Assembly (NCBI GenBank): GCA_012932295.1
Contig: JAAONU010000006.1
Location: 27,740,882-27,804,881 of the forward strand
Direction: 5' to 3'
DNA from: Cyclina sinensis
Taxonomy: Eukaryota > Mollusca > Bivalvia > Venerida > Veneridae
DNA length: 64,000 nt
Shown here: positions 23,574-35,413 of the stretch, in pieces
Numbering within the stretch: position 1 is the first letter of the stretch
Layout of the letters: every line of letters begins with the position of its first letter
The notes under the pieces: generated by a model
Database searches by the model: none
Told to the model about the DNA's origin: nothing
Seen by the model: the letters and a program-made list of their open reading frames with translations, nothing else
Program-made: the position numbers and the translations under genes

Positions 23574-23783
23574 CTTCTGACTAGTAAATACAGCAATAAG
23601 AGAATCTCCCACTTTGGAACATTTGCAACAAGAAGAAGAAAATGTGTGGTTTTGAAAATTGTCAGTGTACCACAATATCCATAGATGACAATTAAAAATA
23701 CATACTGCTGGTCACTTTCAAACACTTCTAAAAGTTTCCTGTCTTGCATTCCTATTACTCTTCCATGTCTTGTGTATGCACCC
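23574..23783 (-). CDS. Composite gene, candidate exon with uncertain frame
   Basis: Acceptor TATTGCTTTCAG and donor CAGAAG/GTAAAT. One frame is open throughout (starts GAYTRHGRVIGMQDRKLLEV) and accepts a phase-2 upstream exon. An internal GTATGT after ESDQQ could be an earlier donor, and a second frame near the end reads SSSCCKCSKVGDSLIAVFTS. Neither exit phase matches the next exon without one more indel or a missed exon. Coding is likely; the exact structure is not settled. Confidence 0.45.
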
Positions 23784-24379
23784 CTGAAAGCAATATACAC
23801 GACGATGTATATATAAGCACACCAAGATTACTGTAATTGTAACTTTTACTTTGTGCATTAAACTTTTTATTGAAACATGTATAATTTAATGACATTAACC
23901 ATTACCTTTTATGCTTCAGCACAGTAGTTATTTGCTACTTTGTTAAAATCATAATTAATTCTCAAGCTTGCATCAATAGCTTGTTAAACTTACTCAGTAT
24001 GTCAGTAAAGAATTTGTTCAATTAGCACTGCCGCACATACAGCTGTGCCTGAAAACAAATATAGAAAGAAGAAATGTAACAATGAGTGTGTGTATAAAAT
24101 ATGTTGTTTTTTTCCCCCATCACATGACATCTGATGTCCTGAAAATTTAAATAATTGCTAACCGTTCTAATAGCACTATGCAGTGTAAAGATCATAACTT
24201 AAGGTAATATGCATGACAAAGTAAACACTCTAGACAAATTACGGAAGTTAACACATAAAGTTACAATTAATAGTATGGCCATTGTAACATTGGGTGTGTC
24301 TGTTGTAAACTGTATGTTATTACTTGACAGTTAATAACTCTGGTTACTGACAGAAAGATACATTTACATTGGTAAAACT

Positions 24380-24470
24380 CCCAGGTCCAGACAGGATTCG
24401 AACCCACATCTTCTCTGTCATCAGTTACATGAATCACAAATCTCCCTCTCAAAGAATCAATATCTTGAGG
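24380..24470 (-). repeat. tRNA-like SINE fragment
   Basis: The - strand reads GATGTGGGTTCGAATCC, a good RNA polymerase III B box (GGTTCGAATCC), preceded by a weak A-box-like segment. Inside an intron. Confidence 0.4.
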
Positions 24471-25600
24471 TAGTCGTCAGAAGTAATATTTATACAAACT
24501 GGCACTTTAACATAACAGATAACTTATGCAAGTGTTGTGTTCAAGGTAAACTGTATTCATGTAAAACCACTTTCATAATCATTTTTGTGGCCATGCACAT
24601 AAATGAAATTTTGAAAATGTCAGGATCACTTTTAAAACTTAAATTCCTACAGGTTGTCATAAAATTTGTTTTTTCATGAACAGAACACCTCCCAAACATA
24701 CACATTTCATATGCGTTCCACAGGTAAACTAATCACAAGAAGTGAAATCAATCAGAACACCTTCAGTAATTCTTGCAACCACATCTTGGATGTAATATGT
24801 AAGCCGCCATTGTAATAACTTTTGGAACGCAAACAACGTGCTGAACTCAATCAAAAACAACTACATTGAAAGAAAAAACAATGAAGCACACTTTGAGTTC
24901 AGCAATTTTAAAAACTCATGTTAATATGGAGAGGAGCTATTTTGCTTATTTCAAAACTCTTCCAACTAAGTTTCTAGAGCTCACTGTTTGAGATTAACTT
25001 CTTAATTCTATAGTTCACATTTGAACAAAAATCTTTAACATCAGAATTATTATTCTTTTTTATCAGAAAGAAAATATTTTTAATAACTTTGGAAATACAC
25101 CCAAAACACACACAAAAAGCAATTTTATTCTGGGAAATATTTTCAGCGTAGCAATGTTTTAGTTGTTATTAACTCATTTGCTTTCATATCTTAAGTACCA
25201 TCATATTATGCACTGTGTATTACGATCCAAAACTAATCAAGTACAGTGTTCCGTGAGCATGAGGAATAACACAAATGAACCAATATTTTTACTTCAGTAT
25301 TACACAGAAGGGTAAAATTTCCCTGATTTTTGCAAAGAACTGTTAACTTTGTCTTCACTTACTCCTTGCAGTACCTACCAATTTTTACAAGTTGTTTACA
25401 ATAAACAAAAAATCGCTCTCACATAACTCATCATCATCCTCAACATTTTTCTTTGTCATCACTACTGCTTTTCTGGAATTGTTATGGAAAGTCAAAAAAA
25501 CGTGTTTTTTTGTTTCATAGCTTTTCATTTGAAACTGTTTTTTTATACATTTTTGGGTATTATTTCATCAAAAGAATATTCTTTCAAAGTTAATACAACT
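24471..25600. other. Intronic sequence without recognised features
   Basis: A/T-rich, with no exon-like segment found on the - strand and no clear repeat structure. Confidence 0.4.
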
Positions 25601-25609
25601 GATTTAAAA

Positions 25610-26065
25610 TGTAAACAAGAGCCATGTTACACATGGTTAATCCCCCCACCGGGAAGAAGCTACCTGAAGGTTGTACTTTCAAACACTCAATGTTATAATG
25701 TTTGAAGAAAGTCCCACAAAAAATAGGCAAGGTAGAGTTAATGTTCTTGCAAACCTCACTTCCTACCAATGTGCTATGTCAGTGTATAAAGTTTGAAGAA
25801 AATCGCTCAAGCATTTTTGGAGTTATGCTTCGGACAAAGTTTTTCAATTAAATCTGATAAAGGGGAATAATTCTAAAAGTAGGCAAGGTAGAGTTAATGT
25901 TCTTACTCACTGCACCTTCTCCAAATGTGCTCTTTCAGTATAAGAAGTTTGAAGAAAATCACTCAAGTACTTTTGAAGTTATGCTCAGGACAAAACTGGA
26001 ACGAACGCACGCACAGACGGTCAGAGTCCATTTCTAATATCCGCTCCACCTTTGGCGGGGGGATA
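25610..26065 (+). repeat. Dispersed tandem repeat ending in a GGCGGGGGGATAA tail, copy 1
   Basis: Starts with an AAGAGCCATGTTACACATGG hairpin and ends TCCACCTTTGGCGGGGGGAT. Two to three internal units carry GGCAAGGTAGAGTTAATGTT, AATGTGCTCTGTCAGT and TTTGGAGTTATGCTCCGGAC blocks. Confidence 0.7.
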
Positions 26066-26129
26066 ATAAGTTCAAGAATTCAAGAATTAGATATACTAGT
26101 ATATGCTGGGATTTTTAAAATTTAAACAA

Positions 26130-26835
26130 GTAAATCTGATAAAGGGGAATAACTCTAAAAATAGGCAAGGTAGAGTTATTGGACTTGCACACTGCACTAT
26201 CTACCAATGTGCTCTGTCAGTGTATGAAATTTGAATAAAATCCCTCAAGTAGTTTTGGAGTTATGCTCCGGACAAAATTTATCAAGTAAATCTAAAAAGG
26301 GGAATAACTCTAAAAATAGGCAAGGTAGAGTTATTGTTCTTGCACACTGCACTACCTACCAATGTACTCTGTCAGTGTATGAAGTTTGAATAAAATCCCT
26401 CAAGTAGTTTTGGAGTTAAGCTCCGTCAAAATTTATCAAGTTATTCTGATAAAGGGGAATAACTCTAAAACTAGGCAAGGTAGAGTTATTGGACTTGCAC
26501 ACTGCACTATCTACTAATGCGCTCTGTCAGTGTATGAAGTTTGAATAAAATCCCTCTAGCAGTTTTGGAGTTATGCTCCGGACAAAATTTATCAAGTAAA
26601 TCTGATAGAGCGGAATAACTCTAAACAAAGGCAAGATAGAGTTATTGGACTTGCACACTGCACTACCTACCAATGTACTCTGTCAGTGTATGAAGTTTGA
26701 ATAAAATCCCTCTAGTAGTTTTGGAGTTATGCTCCGTACAAAATTGTTTCGGACGGACAAACTGACGCACGGATGCACGGACGGACGAAGGGCATTTCTA
26801 ATATCCCCTTCGCCTTTGGCGGGGGGATAACTTAA
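26130..26835 (+). repeat. Same dispersed family, copy 2, ~156-bp units
   Basis: Four units carry GATAAAGGGGAATAACTCTA, GGCAAGGTAGAGTTATTG, GCACACTGCACTACCTACCA and TTTGGAGTTATGCTCCGGAC blocks. It ends in GACGGACG-rich sequence and CCTTCGCCTTTGGCGGGGGG. Confidence 0.8.
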
Positions 26836-26886
26836 GAATGGGCATGTAAAAACTGAAACTGTAAATGATTTAGTCCTGTAATATAC

Positions 26887-27007
26887 CTTACATTCCAGCT
26901 AAAAAAAGAAGTGGGTAGGTTCTTTCTCAACATCCAGGCCTATACACTCAGGGTGAAGGAGATGAGGCTGAAACAACTTTTTGCAGCCTTCACACTGCCA
27001 GTACTTC
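26887..27007 (-). CDS. Composite gene, PHD finger exon 2
   Basis: Acceptor GGCTTTTAG. It joins the exon at 27455 in phase (AG+G). The frame gives CEGCKKLFQPHLLHPEC, the C-x2-C ... H-x2-C half of a PHD finger, then IGLDVEKEPTHFFF and TAG (26899-26901) followed by LECK. A final C-x2-C could be completed by the next exon (LECK/GC). PHD fingers bind histone H3 tails in many chromatin proteins. The stop follows a seven-T run, so it may be a real nonsense change or an indel. Confidence 0.65.
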
Positions 27008-27454
27008 CTAAAAGCCAAATTGAGGTCAATTTATACCTTAACCAATGTTCCTACTTAGAAATGGGTCTGGATGGATGCTTTTGCTTTGTCTACCCATTTA
27101 TTATGGGATGTGAGAAAGTGCAGCCTTTCTTGTTTCCTTCTTTTCAGTATGGTGGATGTATTTGTATTTAAAGATTTATATTTTTGATAACTGATCGTCA
27201 GATCAGGTAAAACGATTTATTTTCAGGTGTAATGCATTACAAAACATGACTACACCACTACAATGATGTATACCTTATGAAAGTGTAAAGTTCATCAATT
27301 TTGTGCAAGCACATTAAGTGGTAAGAACAGTGCCAATTGTGAACATTTTCACCTATTTCTTTCATATTTGATACAAGAATATCTGTCTGTTTTAAACAGA
27401 GGTAATACCTTAGGATAATAAGCATAATTTAAACAAGCAGTTACTGTGTTTTAC

Positions 27455-27537
27455 CTTCCATCATCCTTCTTTGGGCATAAGCAGAACGTCCAACTCTTCT
27501 TTTGTACCTCAGGATATATAAAGGAAGACATTCTCTT
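27455..27537 (-). CDS. Composite gene, PHD finger exon 1
   Basis: Acceptor TTTCAATTTTAG and donor GGAAG/GTAAAA. In the frame set by its neighbours (phase 0 in, two bases out) it ends SWTFCLCPKKDDG, the first C-x-C of a PHD-type finger. An alternative open frame on the same strand (LPLYILRYKRR) does not fit the neighbouring phases. Confidence 0.65.
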
Positions 27538-27956
27538 CTAAAATTGAAATTAAAGACAGTAATATAAACATAAATTAGCTGAATACAAAACTGTACATAC
27601 TTTTTAACAAAAAGGTAATTCATACATGTTCAAGATCAAGTCAACTAAAGTAACAAACTTGTTAAAAACTGAAATGAAAATTTTTCTCTTAATATTCTTT
27701 ATCTTTTCTCTTACTGGTTCTGCGTAGTAATATTTGATAACAGTCACACTAGTTTATAGGAAAAGAATAGCAATATTTCAATTTGAGTTTATGTCCAACA
27801 GTGCATTAGTTAATCAGTACTAAGAGAAACTGTAAACGAAATGTGAAATGTAACAATAAGTTTGACATGGAACACACTAGCTATAGCCCTATAAACTTCG
27901 GGAGTACACTGTGGATGATGCAAATAAATGCAGTGAAAGAAAAACTAGAACCATAC

Positions 27957-28007
27957 TTTTCTCTTTGTTGGTCTCATATTCAATGTTGTCATGAATGTGT
28001 CCTCTGC
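27957..28007 (-). CDS. Composite gene, 51-bp micro-exon
   Basis: Acceptor CATTATTCAG and donor AAA/GTATGG. It has 17 codons, phase 0 in and out, so it fits between 29392 and 27537 without changing frame. Product AEDTFMTTLNMRPTKRK, basic at its end. No motif. Confidence 0.5.
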
Positions 28008-28439
28008 CTGAATAATGTCAGAAAAATTAAAAGCTGTACAGGCTTCTTGACTTAACATCCATTTATTAAAATGTACAGAGAAAACCATACTATCATAACA
28101 TCCAACATGTAATCATGATTTAAAGCTCTAAAAGAGGTATGTACTATCTTGTATCTGTGATAAGCATTAACAATGCAGACTAAAGGACTGCACAATTTTT
28201 TTTTTCAAAAAAAATCTCAATAACTTACAAGGAATATCAGTGAGCCTCATTTAATCCAGTCACAACTCAAGAATGAAAATCATAAAGCATAAAGATTCTG
28301 CTATACATTGCTAGCATTAATTTCTTTTCTCTCCAAGGCAACAACATTAAAAAATTCAAAAGCAATACTTTGTAAATGCAGTGCTTCAAATGATTACAGT
28401 ATATATACAGCAAATAGCTGATGTATACTTATGATTTTT

Positions 28440-28665
28440 AGCAGTAACCAATATTTAGGTTGAAAATGACCAACGTTTGGTTAACAACCAAGATTGGTCA
28501 ATGACCAGTTCCTTGGTCAGTGACCAAAAATTAACCCTTTTACCATTTTTTTGGGTCTTTTTATCCATTTTAACCCATTTGGTCATGGTTACTTGGTCAG
28601 TTTTCTCTTTTGGTATAAAAGGGGCAGATTTTTGACCAACGGGGTTGGTTGGTCTTTGAAATTTT
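28440..28665 (+). promoter_or_regulatory. Cluster of TTGGTCA/TGACCAA sites with a TATAAAAGG box
   Basis: Within ~220 bp there are more than ten CCAA or TTGG cores, many as TTGGTCA or its inverse, and a consensus TATA box TATAAAAGGGG at 28614-28624 on the + strand. It lies in an intron of the composite gene on the opposite strand. No coding start is visible downstream. It may be an old promoter, an element LTR fragment or simple repeat drift. Confidence 0.3.
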
Positions 28666-29391
28666 GAACATTAGCACATTAGCACGTTATACTGTTTCCA
28701 GTCTCTGAGCTGAAAATGCAAAGTTATGCTAGCACTGAAGTAAGAGTTTTTCTATGAAATATTTAGATAGACAAACAAATGAATTTTCAACTAAGAAAAG
28801 TTAAATCTTAAGGACAGAGAATTACTTTACACAATTTGATATATTTTTACAACTTTTATTGAGAGAACTTTGATGAACACTTCTTTAGGTATGGAAAACC
28901 AACCTGTCAAAATTGATTAGCACTCGTTCAGTTTGTTGCATGTCTGCTAGTTAGAAATTGTAACATTTATGTGTCAAATTGCCATAAATTTGTGATTGTC
29001 AATTAAAAGTGGATATTTAAGACTGTCAAGACAGAACTGATTATCTGCAAATGAACTTTGAACTTTGTACTCCACTGTGTGTTATTTATTGGAGAATAAT
29101 TTATTAAATCAAATTGAACCTTTAGCAGTTTTTATTGTACCTGACATAGTTCTCCTGATTAGTTATATCCAAGACTTGTGACCAGGGCAGCCTACCCTAA
29201 GTTAGCAAATCAGAACTACCCAACAGTCCAGTAGAAGTTACCATAGAGAGTGACCCTGACTGTTACACCTGTTTCCCTTTAACCATTATCTAACCAGTCA
29301 TTGTCTACAGATAGACCCTGAGGCACGACAGTATTATCACAACTGATCATCATTTTCTTCAAGTTTATTTCATTATACCGCTGCTGTATAC

Positions 29392-29459
29392 CTGATCTTC
29401 AGTCTCAATTACCACAGGCCCATCAGCTTCTGATGCTTCAATATCTGTTTGTGGTGAAT
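29392..29459 (-). CDS. Composite gene, acidic linker exon
   Basis: Acceptor AACTTTTATAG and donor GATCAG/GTATAC. The phase fits: one base from the exon at 30706 plus AT gives Asp, and it leaves phase 0. The product is acidic and short (SPQTDIEASEADGPVVIETE), typical of a linker between domains. Confidence 0.6.
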
Positions 29460-29684
29460 CTATAAAAGTTATGCTTAATTTTCAATGCATATTTTTAAGG
29501 TTAGGAGAACAAAAATAATTTTGGTAGTTTATATTGGTCTTATTCATATCAGTTAATATGGGGTGATAAACATGATTTCACAAGTAATATAAACCATAAT
29601 CTGAACCTGAAATAGATGTTTTTCAAGTGTTATGGATTAATGCACACTGGCCTAAAATTGTATAAATACAGCCCTCTGACAACT

Positions 29685-29775
29685 GTGTCAAGAAATCGAT
29701 TCTTTGTCTCAGTGGTTAGAGTTTTCGATACAGGAATACCTCGAGTTCAAATCCCTCTCTGGGTGGTAATTTTCA
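29685..29775 (+). repeat. tRNA-like SINE fragment
   Basis: A-box-like CTCAGTGGTTAGAGTT and B box GAGTTCAAATCCC with tRNA-like spacing on the + strand. Intronic. Confidence 0.45.
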
Positions 29776-30705
29776 GAGTTGTAAATCATGTCATTTCTTC
29801 AATTTTATACATTACAACTATAAATAGTGAAAAGTATCAAGGAAATTGAAATGAAAATTATAAACTGTTAGCTTCTTTAACCTTTTTAATACTGTTCATT
29901 CCATAATAAAATATAATTTATTGTGTAGATATTGAGATTATATTGACAGTGTGTATGGCCAATTTTGTGATTTCCTTATCAAATCCGGCAAGTAGATTAA
30001 AAGGAGTTCTGTTTAATTCTGCGGTTGATGCAGACATATACGGAAAATAATTCTTTTTTTTTCAATTTCGTATCAGGTTAATATAAATTTCACAGTTATA
30101 CAAAATGGCATTCAAAGGCATTTTTTCCATACTGATCCAAATGTAGCTAGATTGTGTAAGACAGTTTTTCAACTATCCCATAGACACATATTCTAAATAA
30201 GCATTCACAACTGGTGACAACTATTTATACAGCTCAATGTAAATTATATAAAGGGACATTTGTCAAGGGGCTGCTGAGAACAGATTAAAAAGTTTGTCTG
30301 TTTTGCTGATATGGCAACTGCAGTATTGCATGTAACTAATTCCATTTCATGAATCTTACAGAAGGGCAATCTAAGAAACATTCTGGTAAAGCTCGGATGA
30401 AATTACCCACACTTTTGGCAAGATTTCTTTGAATGCAATTGTTGAAGGTCGAATGGTAGTCATGTGCCTTTATCTAGGTAGCATAAGCATTGCAATGGTC
30501 ACCAATTATGTTAACATTGGATGAACTGGCACTTCAAGACAAATCAATTTACATGTTTTCAATTTTGGCTATGTGTGGTCAAAAGGTCAGATTTAGAATA
30601 TGTGCATGATTTTTAACAAGGTAATTGAGGCATTTTTTTATTTCAATTTTGGATCAACAAGTGATATTGGATATGTAATAAACCTTTTGAATACATTCGT
30701 TTTAC

Positions 30706-30810
30706 CTCCCTCTGCCAGCAATCTTCTTGCTACTTTTTCCGGGCTGTATTCACATCTCTTCCAGTCCAGTTAAACATCAAACTCTCAGCACATAAGAAAT
30801 TTTCAACAAA
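30706..30810 (-). CDS. Composite gene, end of the Ulp1 domain
   Basis: Acceptor GTATATTTTACAG and donor GGGAG/GTAAAA. Phase 0 in. The product FVENFLCAESLMFN continues to VNTARKK and, after a missing base in an A5 run (30734-30738), VARRLLAEG. This is the last helix pair usual in Ulp1-type proteases. As read, the frame hits TAG. Length arithmetic (105+1) shows exactly one base missing. Confidence 0.65.
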
Positions 30811-31424
30811 CTGTAAAATATACAAATACATGACTGAATCAGAAGTAGTTTCACAAATTAAAGCAACTTTGTATGGGAAAACAAGCAAAGAAACAATATA
30901 AATCTTTCCTATGTCATTTCTGACCAATTTTGCATTCCTTGAAAACTGGACTTGAATTTAAATCCTATGCTAGTTTCTGACTACAAAGTGAATGTTTAAA
31001 ATAAACAAAATGAAATTTCATATATGCATTATCAAGGAAACATATGATTGTTTTCTATTTATTACAGATGTCATGTGTCCTACAGGCTAGGCGCAATGTG
31101 AGTTTTTGGAAGTTTCCAATATGTAAGATTATCTCCAATGCTAAATGGCTTAAATCATAATCAAATATTAACTGTCATAAAAATCAAAGGAAAGCATATA
31201 CTTCATTCTGCTTATACTTATAAACACAATTACAAGTTTATTGTAACTGAATTGTTAAAGTTACTCTATAAATAAACCCTAAAACTAATGCTGCACGGTG
31301 ATTAAGCCGGAAGTAATACCTGTAAATTGTCTATCAGGCAATAACACAATTTTCAGTCAGATGCACCATGTCAGTTTCAGAAAGGGAAGAATACTTCAAT
31401 AGAATAGGTCATTTGGTCCCATAC

Positions 31425-31548
31425 CTGAATAACATATATACCACAAGATGTACCATCTGCTTGTTTTGCATGTGTTGGTGTTACAACCATCCATCCTTCT
31501 GGAACCATAGATTCAACACCCTCTTGAAATCGCTGATGAAGGAAATTG
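31425..31548 (-). CDS. Composite gene, Ulp1 catalytic Cys exon
   Basis: Acceptor TTTTTCACGCAG and donor CAG/GTATGG. One base completes the codon from 34266, then 41 codons in phase 0 out. It contains HAKQADGTSCGIYVIQ: the oxyanion Gln and the nucleophilic Cys of Ulp1/SENP (peptidase family C48), with Q-x5-C spacing. It precedes the FVENFL helix exon. Confidence 0.8.
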
Positions 31549-31859
31549 CTGCGTGAAAAAAACCCTAAATAAATAAACTTTTCTAAGTGTACAAATATGT
31601 TTTACAAAACAGTTCAATGCTTCTTAGAAAGTTTATCCAAAACTTCATTTAGCCATTAACATTAAATTATAGCCATGTCCACGTAGTAGGTGGTATACAC
31701 TAGTGAATCTTTAAACTATAAAATAATTTTAAAACAAAATATATTTCACCTTACTTTTTGAAAAATCCTATTAATAACTTATAACATAAGTAGGTCATTT
31801 TAGAATAATTATTGACAACACAAATAGAAACAACTTTAATATGACATACTATTAACTGG

Positions 31860-32830
31860 TTTCCCAGCACCCTAGAGAGCTAGCCCTGCTATCCTGGTTA
31901 TGTTGCCCCCCCCCCATATCCCAGCTGGGTTATCTTTACCCACCCCCCTCCCCCTCCACAGGTAACACATGCAATATGTTTTTTTAACAGATTCATAGAA
32001 AATGATTTTATCACTCCATGTTAAAGGACATATTCCTGTTGCTATTTTTTTGTCTACTGTATCCTACAAGATTGGCAGGCAACTTACCCTGGATGATGTA
32101 ACTTGCTATTCAAGTTCTCCAATGTTTAGGGGGCGGGTGGGCAAATTATTCCGTCTGGTTTAACTAATACTCCCCTACCCCTCCAATATATGACGGAAGT
32201 GAGAACTTATCCAAGCCAGTTTATCTTGCACACCAAAACACTCTCTCAATTATTCAAAGCTGGAAGCAACTTATTACAGCTGGCAAGATAGACAGCAGAA
32301 CAGTTTGGTGTATCACACAAAAAACCTTGATGGGCAAATAACTGAAGGGAGGAGCAGGGGCCAAAATAAACCAGTGAGGATAAGTTGCCCTCCACCCTTG
32401 AATATTGCAAACACTTTAACAGCCAAAAAAATTGTGCTTTCAGAGAACCCTCCTTGGATATGTTGGTCCCAAAGGTGGGAGAAGGGCAAGATAAACCAGC
32501 CGAGATAATTTGCCAGCCGGGATAAGTTGCCCCCCTATCCTTGAATGTGGTACAGACTTTAATAGCACAAAAAATGTGAGAGAACTCAGTAGTATTGTGT
32601 TAGCCCCCTTAGGGCAAGACAAACCAGCCACAATAGGTTGCCCCCAACCCTTGAATAACTGATGGGGGAGTTGGGTGCCAATATAAGTTCCCCCTATCCT
32701 TGAATTAGTCTAGGAGTGGCGGGGTACAAGATGAACGAGCCACGATAAGTTGCGTCCAGGGGCTAAATAACCAAGGCGGGGGCCAGCTTGCCTAGGACAG
32801 GGTGGCAAGATAAACTGAGAAATGGCTATT
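31860..32830. repeat. Degenerate tandem repeat with AAGTTGCCCCC blocks
   Basis: Recurrent GATAAGTTGCCCCC, ATCCTTGAATA and AAGATAAACCAGCC blocks in 50-110-bp units, C-rich on the + strand, inside an intron. Confidence 0.7.
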
Positions 32831-32929
32831 CCAAATACTGCAAAACTGCTCAAGAACCATTCGTTATTGCAGCTCTTTGAGTCTTGATCATTCAACTGAA
32901 TAAGCAATTTTGACAAAAATTGTAAGTTA

Positions 32930-33795
32930 AAAAGGGGCATAACTCTAAGAATATAGCTTTCAGAATAATGCCCCTTGTGTTACAACTGCCTCTTGTCATG
33001 ATAAGGAAGCAGTCAAAGTTTCATATTGATATCTCTGATACTTTTGAAATCATTCAACTTAATAAGCAATTTTGACAAAACATTTAAGTTAACAAGGCAG
33101 TCTGAAGGACAGCTAAATCCCCTTCCGCAGCGGACATGAATGTGTACTTCTTTACCTTTAACCAACCATGACCTTGATGTTGTACCATGCATATTATAAG
33201 CTTATAGTCTTATGATAGTTATTATTTGTGCCAAGTTATTTAAAATCTTCCATAAAGTCAAAAAGTTATGGAGAACATTTAACCTTGACCTTTGGTGTAG
33301 CAACCTGGATGTTGGGTTCTGCACATCGTGTCATAGTGGAGATCATTTGTGCAAAGTAATTAAAAAACTTTTCGCTAGCCAAGTTAGAAAGTTATAGAGC
33401 AGACGTGAAATGTGGATATTTGACCTTTAACTATGACCTTGACCTTGTAGGTAGCAACCCAATTATTGCGCTCTGCACATCGTCTCATAATGGTGATCAC
33501 TTGTGCCAAGTTATTTCAAAAAATTTTCAGCTGTTCAAAAGTTATGGAGCGAACACGAAATGTAGACTTTTTAACACTTGACCTTTAAGTGTGACCTTGA
33601 CCTTGGGGTAGCAACCCAATAATTGCGCTCTGCACATCGTCTTATAATGGTGATCACTTGTACAAAGTTATTAAAAAAAATTTCCAGCAGTTGAAAAGTT
33701 ATGGAGCGGACAAAAAAGTGTTACGGATGGACTGACAGATGGAGGCCATTCCTATAATTACCTCCCGCTTTGCAGAAGGCGATTAAAAAGGTGCA
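32930..33795 (+). repeat. Dispersed repeat with ATCGTCTCATAATGGTGATC units
   Basis: Three to four ~155-bp units carry TGACCTTGACCTT, TAGCAACCCAATAATTGCGC, GTGATCACTTGTGCCAAG and AAAAGTTATGGAGCGAAC. The end reads TACCTCCCGCTTTGCAGAAG. The TGACCTTGA core is repeated. Confidence 0.75.
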
Positions 33796-33935
33796 TAACT
33801 TCAAAAATATAGCTTTCAGTATAATGCCCCTTGTGTTACAAATGCCTCTTGTCATGATAAGCAAGCATCATAAGTTTCATATTCATTTGATACCTTTTAA
33901 ATTGTTAGAGTAATGGGCTACATTAAAGATTTTGC

Positions 33936-33972
33936 ACGACGACGACAACGACGACGACGACAACGACGACGC
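33936..33972 (+). repeat. (ACG)n microsatellite
   Basis: ACGACGACGACAACG-type run with CAACG interruptions, followed by diverged repeat sequence to 34260 that ends in GCCTTTGGCAGGGGATAATA. Confidence 0.9.
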
Positions 33973-34265
33973 AGCGATCATAATAGCTTGACTTTTTCTT
34001 CTAAACAGACAAGCTAAAAACTACAAAGGGGAATAACTGTAAAGTAATGAAGTGAAGAAGAGTTACAGTTCCTACGCAATATATTTTTACTGAATGAAAT
34101 GTAACCATATATAAAGTTAGAGCTTTATAACTTTGAGAGTTTTTAAGTTATGTTCAAATCAAAGTGTGACGGATGGATGGATGGACAGACAGACAGGTGG
34201 ATGAGCAACCAGACAGACAATGCCAAATCTATATCTCTCTGCCTTTGGCAGGGGATAATAAATAC

Positions 34266-34345
34266 AGAAGTAGCTGTTGTTCAGTCACCCTAGTCTCACC
34301 TAATGGATTCATATAAAGAATCTTTTTTTCCTTTGGCACTACTAC
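34266..34345 (-). CDS. Composite gene, Ulp1 Asp/Asn exon
   Basis: Acceptor CAATACATACAG and donor CTTCT/GTATTT. 26 codons plus two bases; the phase fits both neighbours. It contains VPKEKKILYMNPLGET, the strand that carries the acidic triad residue in Ulp1 proteases (usually Y-x-D-P/S-L). Here Asn replaces Asp, a variation known within clan CE. The exon follows the HW exon by about 380 bp. Confidence 0.75.
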
Positions 34346-34724
34346 CTGTATGTATTGAGAATTGTAAGAATATCATAAACCTATCACACACCACCACTCT
34401 ATATGCTGTGTCAATAACGCAAATATGTCTGTACATAAACTAGTTGATATTACAATGGTCTTCAAGCATGACATTTAACCTGCAGACACCAAACTGATAA
34501 CCAAGCATAGCACATTTTTCTATTATCATAAAATATTATTCATTGCCAGTAACCTTTAGGTTCTAAATAATATCACATTATCATGGATTCCAGTATTAGC
34601 TGCATGTCTACTTGCATATGCTCATTATATATCTTTTATTTAACTTTCTATTATGGTTCAACATGTCATAACTTTCAACCTGACAAGAACATTTGCAAGT
34701 GTAAAAATCCTTAGCTACATCCAC

Positions 34725-34880
34725 CACAAGTGTCCAGTGGGAACCTCCCTCATTCACAGCTCCGATCAAATAGTCATACAGTGTTATATCTTCCTGGAAA
34801 TAAAAAGGATTTCTGTCGAACAAACGTTTAGAAACCACATGATACAACAGAAATGTAGTACTCGGAATAATATTCACAAA
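34725..34880 (-). CDS. Composite gene, Ulp1 catalytic His exon
   Basis: Contains IIPSTTFLLYHVVSKRLFDR, then YDYLIGAVNEGGSHWTLV, with His-Trp of the Ulp1 triad. Donor CTTGTG/GTGGAT gives phase 0 out into VVVPKEKK. The start is less sure: CAG at 34881 (phase 0), AAG at 34902 (phase 0), or the strong TTTTTATTTCCAG acceptor that would begin at 34793. The family-like IIPST block favours one of the longer forms. Confidence 0.7.
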
Positions 34881-35368
34881 CTGCCGTTGTTTTTCAATTA
34901 TCTTATGATAACCCAAAAATTATATGGGCTGTGCAGTGAGATTATGAACAATATGGTCAAATTATGAACAATATGGTAAAAGTTCACATTTTCATACTTT
35001 TTCACTTTAAAATAACAGACTGTTTTAAAATTACTTGTGTACACTTTTTATTGCACTGACAACCACAAGCTACACTAAAGGTGGAATAAACAATGCATAT
35101 ATAAGATTTCTATAAATCATCTTTTTTTTACAGACATTCCCCATAACAAACAACATTCAATATAGTTGCTAGGTTGTTGTGTTATCCAAAACCATGTATT
35201 TGTAACCTAAGAAGACTTGACCCACAATTTGTAAAGACAGCACTTTAACGCAATTCAGAGAAGGGAGAAAACATTGTGTTTGCATAAATAGTATATTAGC
35301 TTATGACGTAAATTCTGATGTTGTTTTCTCATTTACATTAAACTGACCAGATTGTTAATTTTGTAATG

Positions 35369-35413
35369 TCACATCAGGTATATGTCACATCAGGTATATG
35401 TCACATCAGGTAT
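35369..35413 (+). repeat. Three copies of a 16-bp unit
   Basis: GTCACATCAGGTATAT occurs three times head to tail, inside an intron. Confidence 0.9.

Noticed and set aside
25484..25705. + strand frame of 73 codons
   Set aside because: Phe-rich translation of A/T-rich intron running into a dispersed repeat; no motif.
27441..27623. - strand frame reading LPLYILRYKRRVGRSAYAQR
   Set aside because: Its entry and exit phases do not match the neighbouring exons, whereas the overlapping frame with CLCPKKDDG fits both.
34653..34967. + strand frame of 104 codons
   Set aside because: It is antisense to the Ulp1 His exon, which has family motifs and splice borders.
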